From: Papio anubis
Lineage: Eukaryota; Chordata; Mammalia; Primates; Cercopithecidae
Length of the DNA stretch: 64,000 nt
Reading direction: 5' to 3'
NCBI RefSeq assembly: GCF_008728515.1
Contig: NW_022166724.1
Coordinates: 1 to 64,000, forward strand
The first letter of the stretch is position 1. The number at the start of each line of letters is the position of its first letter. Both the position numbers and the translations under genes were made by a program. A model generated the notes under the pieces. That model was not told the origin of the DNA and ran no database searches. It saw only the letters and a list, made by a program, of their open reading frames with translations. Positions 54,975 to 64,000 of the stretch are shown one piece after another.

Positions 54975-56605
54975 ATCACAACTAGATGTAAGTTTAAAAA
55001 AAATAGATTCAGGGAATACATGGGAAAATTTATTGCTTAAATATACTGTGTAATACTGGTCTTTAAGCTTCTATTGAATCCATCATCCAAATAGTAAACA
55101 TAGTACCCAATAGGCAGTTTGTCAATCTTTGCCTTGCCCCCACCTTCTTTCCTTCCCCCCAGTGTTTATTTTTTCCATCTTTATAAATTTGTATCCAGTT
55201 TAAGCTCACACTTATAAGTAAGAAAATGCAGTATTTGACTTTCTGTTTCTGCATCAATATACGTAGGATAAAGGCATCCAGCTGCATTCATATTGCTGCA
55301 AAGAACATGAGTTTATTCATTTTTATGGATGCATCATATTCTGTGATGTATACGTTCAAAAATTTTTCTTTAGCCAATCCATCATTGATGGGCATCTGGG
55401 CTGATTCTATGGCTTTGCTATTGTAAGTAGTGCTGTGATAGACATACAAGTGCAAACAACTTTTAATGGAACAATTTTTCTAACGCGTGTAGATAGCCAG
55501 TAGTGGACATGCTGAGAGGAATGGCAGTTCTATTTTTAGTCAATTGAGAAATCTCCAAATTGAGACTATCATTTCCTCACAGTGTGTTCTTTGCCCCCTT
55601 CTGGAAGAGTAAATGATCTTTATCTGCATGAGTTTATTTCTGAAGACTTGATTCTGTTTCATTGATATATGTCTATTTATAGGCCAGTACCATACATTTT
55701 TTTATTTTGCACAGGGGCTGAAGTCATTTACATTTCCACCAACAGTGCATAAGCATTCCCCTTTCTCTGCATCCTCACCAACATCTGTTATTTTTGACTG
55801 TTTAGTAATAGCCCTTCTGACTGGTGTGAGATGATATCTGATTCTGATTTTGATTTACATTTCTCTGATGAATAGTGGTGTGGAGAACCCTTTCCTATGT
55901 TTGTTGACTGCCTGTATGTCTTCCTTTGAGGAGTGTCCATGTATTTTGTCCACTTTTCATGAAGATGTTTGCTGCTTGTTGATTTACTTAAGTTTCTTAT
56001 ATAACCTGGATATTAGTCTTTTTTCAGATGCATATTCTGTGATAATTTTCCCCATTCTTTAGGTTGTCTGTTTGTTGATATTTTCTTTCATGGTGTAGAA
56101 GGTCTTTAGTTTAATTCAATTTTTGTTGCATTTGTTTTTGAGATCTTTGACATAAATTATTTGCCGAGGCCAATGTCCAGAAGAAGTTTTTCCTAGGTAT
56201 TCTTCTAGTACTTTTTTTTTTATATATATAGTAGGAGGACTTATATTTAAGTATTTAAATCATCTTGAGTTAGTTTTTGTTTATTGTGAGAAGTAGGCAT
56301 TGGGTCTCATTCTTATGTATCTGCGTACCCAGTTTTCCAAGCACCATTTATTGACTACGGTGTCCCTTACTGATTGTTAACTTTTGTCAGTTTTATCAAA
56401 GAACAATTGGTTGTAGATGTGTGGCCTTATTTCTGGGTTCTCTATTTTGTTTCACTGATCTATGTGTCTATTTTTGTACCAGTACCATGCTTTTTTGGTT
56501 ACCACAGGGCCGTAGTATAGTTTGAAGTTAGGCAATGTGATGTCTCTGGCTTCATTCTTTCTGCTTAGAATTACGATGGCTATTTGTGCCCTTTTGGGGT
56601 TCAAT
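54975..56605 (-). repeat. Old L1, antisense, with an internal out-of-order block
   Basis: Antisense 3' UTR then ORF2. Its colinear order is broken at 55560-55705 by about 145 bp resembling 54450-54595, after which the expected sequence resumes ('gaagtcatttacatttccac'). Confidence 0.7.
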
Positions 56606-59417
56606 TTGACTTTTTAAATATGTTCAACTGTTATTTTAGATTCAGAAAGTTCATATGCATATTTGTTACACAAGTATATTGCATGGTGCTGATGTTTGGG
56701 GTAAATTGATACTGTCACCCAGGTAGTGCACATGGGTAGTTTTATCAGCTCTTGTTCCTCTCACTCCCTACTTTGGGGTCCAGTGTTTATTGTCCACATC
56801 TTTGTGTCCGTGTGTATCCAATGTTTAGTTTCCACTTATCAATGAGAATATGCAGTATTTGGTTTTCTGTTCCTTTGTTAATTCACCTGTGATGATGGCC
56901 TCCAGCTGCATCTGTGTTGTTACAAAAGACATAATTTTGTTTTTTATGGCTATATCGTGTTCCATGGTGTACATGTAATACTACATTTTCTTCCTTCAAT
57001 CCTATGAATGAAAATCCACCATTGATTGGCACCTGTGCTGACTACTTGCCTTTGCTGTTGTGAATAGTTGTCTGATAAACATATGAGTACCTGTGTCTTT
57101 TAGATAGAACAATTTATTTTCCTTTGGGCAAATACTCAGTAATGGGATTGCTAGGTTAAATAGCAGTTCTGTTTCTGTTTTAAGTGTTTTTTAATTTGCA
57201 TTCTCATCAACAATGTATAAGCATTCCCTTTTCTATGCAGCCTTTTGTCTTGCATCAACCAATTTTTTTTTTTTTTTTTTACTTTTTCATCATAGGCATT
57301 CTAATAGATGTGAGGTGGTATTTCATTATGGTTTTCATTCTCATTTCTCTAATGATTAGGGATCTGGAGCATGTTTGCTGATTTTTATCGGCCACTTGTA
57401 TGTTTTATTTTGAGAAGTGTTTATTCATTTCCTTTTACCATTTGTTAATGGAATTATTTGGTTTTTACTTGTAGAATTGTTTAACTTTCTTATAGACTGG
57501 ATATTAGTGTTTTGCTAGATGCACAGCTTATGAATACATTCTCCTATTCTCTAGGGTTTTCTTTCCGTTGATAGTTTCTTTTGCTGTGCAGAACAGAAGC
57601 TCTTTAGTTTAAGTAGGTCTCACTTATCAATTTTTGTTTTTCTTGCAATTGTTTTTGTGGAATTAGTCATACATTCTTTCCTAAAGCTGATGACCAAAAT
57701 AGTGTTTTCTAGTTTTTTTCCTAAGATTTTTATAGTTAGAGGTCTAATATTTAAGTCTTTGATTCATCTTGAGTTAACTTTTTTTTTTTTTTTTTTTTTG
57801 ATGGTAGAGGGTAAGAGTCTAGTTTTATTCATCTGCATATGACTGGCCAGTTATTCCACAAGCATTTATGGAATACAGAGTCCTTCCCCTACAGCTAATT
57901 TTTGTAGACTTTGTCACAGGTCGAATGGCAGTAGATATGCAATTCTACTTCTGGTTTCTATTTTCTTTTCTGGTTCTTTATGAGTCTGTTTTGTTGGACC
58001 ATGCAGTTTTGGCTACTGTAGCCATATAATATAGGTTGAAGTTGGGTAATGTGATTTCTCCAGCTTGGCTGTTTCCTTAGACTTGTTTCCGCTAGTCAGG
58101 CTTTTTTTGGCACCATATGCATTTTATTATATTTTTTTCTAATTCTGTTGAAAATGATGTTCATAGTTTGACTAGAATAGCATTGAATCTGTAGATTGCT
58201 TTGGGTAGTATGGCCATTTTAACGATATTAATTCTTCCAATCTCTGAGCTGGAATATTTTTTCCATTTTTTTGTGTGTCATCTACAATTTCTTTCAACAG
58301 TGATTTGTAGTTTTCCTTGTAGGCATATTTCACCTTCTTGTTTAGAGGTATTCCTAGGTACACCTTTTTTTTTCAGATACAGCAAATGAAATTGCATTCT
58401 TGATTTGGATCTCAGCTTGAATGTTATTGAAGTATAGAAATGATACTGGTATTTGTACATTGATTTTGTATCCTGAAACTTTATTGAATCAATTTATCAG
58501 ATCTGGGAGTCTTTTTGAGGAATCTTTTGGGTATTCTACATCTACAGTAGTATCAAAAATGAACAGAGATAATATTACTTCCCCTTTTAATATTTAGATT
58601 CCTTTTATTTTTCTCTCTTGCCTGATTACTCTTGCTATCACTTTCAGTACTGTGTTGAACAGGAGTGGTAACAGTGGACAACCTTGTGTTGCTACAGTTC
58701 TTAGAGGAAATGCTTCCAACTATTGCCCATTCAGTATGATGTTTGTTTTGTGTTTCTTATAAATAGCTGCTATTATTTTGAGGTTTGTTCCTTCAACATC
58801 TAGGTTTTTTTTAGGGTTTTGTTATGAAGCGAGGTTGAATTTTATCAAATGATTGTTCTGCTTCTATTGAGATGATAATATGGTTTTTGTTTTCAATTTT
58901 GTTTATGTGATAACAGAAATTTATTGATTTGCCTACGTTGAACCATCCTTGCATCCCAGGAATAAAGCCCACTACATTGTGATGAATGATGGGCTGTTGA
59001 ATGTGGTTTAGTAGAATTTTGTTGAAGATTTTGGCATCTATGTTTATCAGGGATATTAGGCTGTAGTTCTCTTTTTTTGTTGCGTCCTTGCTAGATTTTG
59101 GTATCAGGATTGGTATCAGGATTATACTGCCTTCAATGAAAGATAGGAAAGAAACCCTAATTTTTTGGAAGCTTCAGTAAAAGTGGTACCAGCTCTTCTT
59201 TGTACATCTGTTAGCATTTGACTCACCATTTATCTGGTGCAGGGCTAGATTCTTTTGCTAGGATATATATATTTTTTTAAGTGCTGATTCAATTTATTAA
59301 GTCATATTTGGTCTCTTAACGGTTTCAGTTTCTTCCTAGTTCAAACTTGGAAGTTTGTCTGTTTCCAGGAATTCATCCATTTCCTCTCAATTTTCTTGTT
59401 TGTGTGTATAGAGGTAT

Positions 59418-59540
59418 TAACCCATTTAAGCCTGAGGCTGCAATTTTTTTTAAGTTTTGCAATCAGACTTTGGTGATGACCTTGAGCAGTAGGATATAAA
59501 TAGCTCCCACATGCTTATTGTTCCAATAATGGAACACTAG
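59418..59540. other. Short unassigned insertion in L1
   Basis: About 120 bp ('aacccatttaagcctgaggc' to 'caataatggaacac') interrupts antisense L1 ORF2. It looks like a member of an interspersed family but I cannot name it. Confidence 0.4.
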
Positions 59541-59712
59541 GAATACTTGCAGTCTCTGAGGATCTTTTGTATTTCCTTGGTATCAGTTGTAATGTCAACT
59601 TTGTCATTTCTAAGTTTGCTTATTTTGATCTCTCTCTCTTTGTTAATTTAGCTAATAGTGTATCAATCTTTTATATCTTTTCAAACAATGAACTTTCCAA
59701 TTTGTTGATTTT

Positions 59713-59994
59713 CCGTATCTATTTTTATTTTATTTTATGTTCTGGAGTACATGTGCAGGGTGTGCAGGTTTGTTACATAAGTAAATGTGTGCCATTGTGG
59801 TTTGCTGCACCTATCAATCTCAGTATCGAGAAGTAAGTATCAACCTATCACCTAAGTTTTAAGCCTAGCATACATTAGCTCGTTTTCCTCTTGCTCTACC
59901 TCCAACCACACCCCCTGACAGGCCCAGTGTGTATTGCTCTCCTCCCTGTGTCCATGTGTTCTCATTGTTCAGCTCTCACTTATGAGTGAGAGTG
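59713..59994 (-). repeat. L1PA 3' end fragment nested in old L1
   Basis: Antisense L1PA 3' UTR ('ttctggagtacatgtgcagg', 'aggtttgttacataagtaaa') with 'gttgatttt' on both sides (59704 and 59993). Confidence 0.75.
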
Positions 59995-60834
59995 TTGATT
60001 TTTTAATAGTTATTTGATTACAATTTTATTTCTTCCTGCTTTGATGATAACGATTTCTTCCACTCAGCTAGCTTTTGATTTAGCTTGTTCTCATTTGTCT
60101 AGTTCCTTCATTGTGACCTTAGGTTATTAATTTGGGATATTTCCCTTTTAGATGTAGTTGTTTGGTGCTATAAACTTTTTTCCTAACATTGCTTTTGTTA
60201 TATCCCAGAGGTTTTCATATGTCATATTTCTATTTTCATTTGTTTCAAATAACGTTTTGATTTCTGCCTTAATTTGTTTACCTAAAATTCATTCAGGAGT
60301 AAATTGTTTAATTTCCACTTAATTATGTAATTTTCATAAGTCCTCTTGGTATTGATTTCTATTTTTATTCCACTCTGGTACAATAAGATGCTTTGCATTA
60401 TTTTGATTTTTTAAATGTATTTATTATCACCTTATGATCAAGAATGTTGTCAAACTGCTCTGTGTACAGATAGAAAGAATGTGTATTCTGTGGTTGTTAG
60501 GTAGAATGTTATTTAGATCAATATCAATTCCATTTGGTCAAATATTCTATTTAAGTCCAGAATTTTTTTGTTCATTTTCTGTCTTGATGATCTGTCTAAA
60601 GCTGTCAGTGGTGTGTTGAAGTCTACCACTATTATTTTATGGCTGTTTTTTTAAAAATATATATTTAGTAGTAATTGTTGTATAAAGCTGGGTGCATATG
60701 AATGTATACATATTTGGATAGTTATATTTTCTTGTTGCACTGAACATTTTATTATTAGGTAATGCCCTTCTTTGTCCCTTTTTGTTACTATTGGTTTAAT
60801 GTCTGTTTTATCTGATACACAAAGAGTGTGCCCT

Positions 60835-60862
60835 TCTATTTTGTTTTGTTTTGTTTTGTTTT
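60835..60862. repeat. (TTTTG)n simple repeat
   Basis: Five TTTTG units within L1 sequence. Confidence 0.9.
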
Positions 60863-62600
60863 CCATTTGCCTGATAGATCTTTCTCTCTCCCTTTATTTT
60901 GAGTCTATGTGTGTCATTACATACGAAGTGAGTTTTTTGAAGCCAGCAGAATGTTTGGTCTTGCTTTGTTATCTAATTTACTACTCTCTGTCTTTTAAGT
61001 GAAGTATTTAGGTTGTTTACATTTAAGATTAATATTTACATGTGATGTTTCATTTCTGTTATTGTGTTGTTATCTAATTGTTTTGTAGATTCCATTTTGT
61101 AGTTGCATTATAAGGTGTTTGGGCTTTCTACTTACATGTGCTTTTATCATAGGAAGTATCATCCCTTTATTTCCATATTTAGAAGTCCTTTAAACATTTA
61201 TTGTAGATCCAGTGTGGTGGTGATGAATTTCCTTATTGTTTTCTTGTATGTGAAAGACTTTATTTATCCTTCATTTATGAAGCTTAATTTGGTCGGATGT
61301 GAAATTCTTGGTGGAATTTTTTAAAGCTAAAAATGAGGCCCCAATCTCTTCATGTTTGTAAGGATCTTGCTGAGAAATCCACTGACAGTCTGATGGGATT
61401 TTATTTATAGGTAATTTGATCTTCTTTCTCACTGCATATAAGATTTTTTTTTCACATTGACCTGGGATAGTGTGAGGACTACATGCTTTGGGGATGGTCA
61501 TATTTTATAGTATCTTGAAGGATTTATCTACATTTCTTATATTTTGATGTCAACCTCTCTAGCAAGATTCAGAAAATTTTCTGAATTATACCTTCAAATA
61601 TATTTTCCAGGTTGCTTGCTTTTTTCTTCTTCTCTGTCAGGAATGTCAAAAAGTTGTAGGTTTGGTCACTTTACATAGTTCCATATGTTTTAAATACTGT
61701 GTTTATTTAAAAAAAATTTTTTCTTTATTTTTGTCTGACTGAATTAATACAAAATACCAGTCTTTGAGCTCTTTAATTATTTCTTCTCTTTGGTCTAATC
61801 TATTGTTGAGGCTTCCACCTCTAGGTTTGCCTGGATTTTTTTTTTTTTTTAAATTCCAGAAGTTCTATTTGGTTCTTCAGGCCATGGTAGGCAACTCTGC
61901 AGTCTGTCCTCTGTTGCCGGGGTGTTGCTCCTCTATGTAGAGATGAAGATTTGGGCCATGTGCTTCTTTTGGTTTTGATGCTACTGTTAATAAGATTGTT
62001 TGTTTAATAACCTTCTTTGAATAGTCTACCTGTTTTTAGTGTATAGAAATGCAACTGATTCTATAGGTTGATTTTGTATCTTGTTATTTTACTGAGTTCA
62101 TTTACTAATTCTAACTGCTTTTTAATGGAGTCTTTAGGATGTTCCATATGAAAGCTCTAATCACCTGAAAACAGAGATAATTTCATTTCTTTCTTTCCAA
62201 TAAAGATGTCATCAGTTTATTTTTTGTCTGAGTGCTCTCGCTAAGGCTTCTATTTCTATGTTCAATAGAAGTGACAGAAGTGAGCATCTTTGTCTTTTCC
62301 CTTACCTTAAATAAAAACTTTCAGTTTTTCTTTGTTGGGTATTATATTCACTGTGGGTTTTTCATATATGGCTTTTGTTATGGTGAAGTAAATTTACTTT
62401 ATTCCTAGTGTTTTGAATGTTTTTATCATGAAAGTGTGCTAAATTTTGTCAAATGCTTACTCACCTTCTATTGATATTATCAGATAGTTTTATCTTTCAT
62501 TCTGTTAATGCAGTATATCACACTTACTGATTTTCATGTTGAAGCTTTCTTGCATGCCAAGTATAAATCCCACCCGATACAACTATTTGTTGCATCCTGG

Positions 62601-63290
62601 TAATGGTGGGTTGAAGTCATGACTCAGAAGTCTGGGAGTTGGGTGAAGAAAAGTGGCAACACATCCCTGGTATTGTTGGGTAACAGCCAAAATTCAGGTC
62701 CCGGGGATGGGTTGCAGGACAGGGCAGTCCAGCTCCAGTCTTGAAGATCGTGAGAAGCTATGGTATTTTGATTCCTGTAGGGAGAGCACAGTGGTGACTC
62801 AGGCCTCTGGGGCCATGGATCAGCCCTGTGACAGCTCCAGTCCTGAGCGGGAGACACAGTGGTGGCTCCTTCTCTGTTGGGGAACACTGCACATGGATTC
62901 TGGGAAGTTATCAGCTAGGCATAGCACTGTGAAAACTTCAGGGGTCCCTGCTGGCTAAAGCTGCAGGTAACTGTGATGGTGAACAGGACTGCTGGTATCC
63001 TCTCCTACTTCCCTCCCCCTCCCAAAAGTGGAAAATCCCTTTGAGGGGATCACCCTTAGTTACGGTCTGCTCTGGAGTGGGAGATGGGCTGATGTTGATA
63101 AAAACTTTTCTACTCTTTTCTATATGACCATCCTCTATTCTTGTACTTCACAGGGTTTCTGCTGTTTCCTTGTTGCTTGGAGTATTCTGAGAGCGACTTT
63201 CTTGATTTATAGTCACTTATTAATTGTTTTTGTGGTTTTTGGTAAACAAGTGTAAGGATGTTTCATTCCGCTCTATTGCTAATGTCCTCT
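62601..63290 (-). repeat. Probable L1 5'-side sequence, antisense
   Basis: GC-richer than the flanks, with short chance ORFs. It resembles the 5' part of an old L1; family uncertain. Confidence 0.4.
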
Positions 63291-63554
63291 ACAAAAAAAT
63301 AAAATTATCCAACTCATGTGTAATAGGTGATTACCATGTAACAGACACTATATTGGGTCATAAGAAAGGTGGCATTCTAGCCATAAGAATAGCATGTAAA
63401 AAGAAGCACACTGCTATATATAAGAAACTGAAAGATGACCAATGTGACTGGAGCCCAACGAGTGAAAGGAAAAGTGAAGTGAAATTTGTCTCATAAAATG
63501 TATGGGTAGATAAATGAAAATAGTAAGTGAATTTTGCGCTTTCAACTTAGGTAT
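63291..63554. other. Spacer without recognised feature
   Basis: AT-rich. The 'ataggtgattaccatgtaac' to 'gggtcataagaaaggtggca' part may be an old MIR-like piece. Confidence 0.3.
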
Positions 63555-64000
63555 CTAGGTTCTCACATTGGGACTGATTAGGTTGATGGCTCAGCCCATG
63601 GAGAGTGAAGAAAAGCAAGGTGAGGCAATGGCCAACCCTGGAGTGGTATGGAACCATATAAACACCCATCCCCAGGCAAGGGAAGTGGTGAGGGATTGTG
63701 CAATCCAGCTTGGGAAGCCATGTTTTTCCCACGGACCTTTGTGACCTGCCGACCAGGAGATCCCCTCGTGAGCCCACACCACCAGGGCCTTGGGTTTGAA
63801 GCACAAAACCATGCAGAGTCTCGGGAAAGTGGCCACTCCAGCACACACAGAAACCCAGGAGTTTTGCATACTCTGGCCCAGGGAATTCTGACGAGGTGGG
63901 GGATATATCTATGCATTCCCCTAGTAAGGGGGCTGAAATCAGGGAGCCACACAGTGTGTTGTTATGCAGGCCCCACTCCAATGGCACCTCACAAGTTAAG
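63555..64000 (+). repeat. L1 5' UTR-like sequence, running off the window
   Basis: 'tcacattgggactgattagg' and 'tcagcccatggagagtgaag' parallel the start of primate L1 5' UTRs. Sense orientation, continuing beyond 64000. Confidence 0.5.

Larger units (their letters stand above)
56606..62600 (-). repeat. Old L1, antisense, long ORF2-containing copy or copies
   Basis: Antisense from 3' UTR (56606) through ORF2. Text such as 'ttgcatcccaggaataaagc' marks the reverse transcriptase region near 58950. Interrupted at 59418-59540 by an unassigned insert and at 59713-59994 by a younger L1. From 62020 the reverse transcriptase region recurs, so a second copy is joined there. Confidence 0.65.

Noticed and set aside
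62624..63987. Overlapping short ORFs on both strands near the window end
   Set aside because: They fall in L1-derived sequence, overlap in several frames and lack any recognisable domain.

Overview
The window is nuclear DNA of an Old World monkey. Most of it is interspersed repeat: roughly 45 Alu copies, many of them young AluY carrying the 'ggcttgagccacc' and 'cggctagtttttt' variants common in cercopithecoids, plus old and young L1, MIR/L2, MaLR and ERV-L LTRs. A simian type D (SERV-like) endogenous retrovirus supports the same placement. There is no bacterial gene organisation; ORFs inside Alu and L1 are translation shadows.

Genes: two C2H2 zinc-finger genes of the human 17p13.2 cluster are recognisable. 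ZFP3 (+ strand) has its entire coding sequence in one exon (7669-9183, 504 aa, 13 fingers). ZNF232 (- strand) is assembled here from three coding exons (24718-24368 SCAN, 24024-23898 linker, 21249-20540 five fingers), with a probable non-coding first exon in a CpG island at 26.3-27.1 kb. A decayed minus-strand zinc-finger relic (28985-29332) lies beside another CpG island (29.8-30.6 kb). A third CpG island (14.2-15.1 kb), with a good splice donor, sits between the two genes with no recognisable coding gene. No trace of USP6, the hominoid-specific gene that lies beyond ZNF232 in human, is visible.

Repeats, 31-64 kb: an 8.4-kb SERV-like provirus (32223-40596, minus strand) retains both LTRs, the tRNA-Lys primer site, a leader splice donor, an open gag, an open dUTPase-protease frame, both frameshift heptamers, a pol frame with a single early stop, an env broken by two compensating frameshifts, and a constitutive-transport-element-like RNA region. 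Its flanks carry no target-site duplication. Then come a complete antisense MaLR provirus (41667-44031, 5-bp duplication), layered L1 copies, a solo ERV-L LTR inside an Alu, two L1 insertions with inverted 5' ends, and finally minus-strand L1 sequence to the window end, where an L1 5' UTR-like segment begins.

Quality: three patches (about 2570-4300, 12935-13242, 13575-13890) hold Alus with scattered small insertions and losses unlike normal decay, as expected of unpolished long-read gap filling. Inside the first lies about 380 bp of CpG-rich, non-primate-looking DNA (3312-3690), the strangest stretch of the window. All repeat-family names and boundaries are by eye, without alignment.
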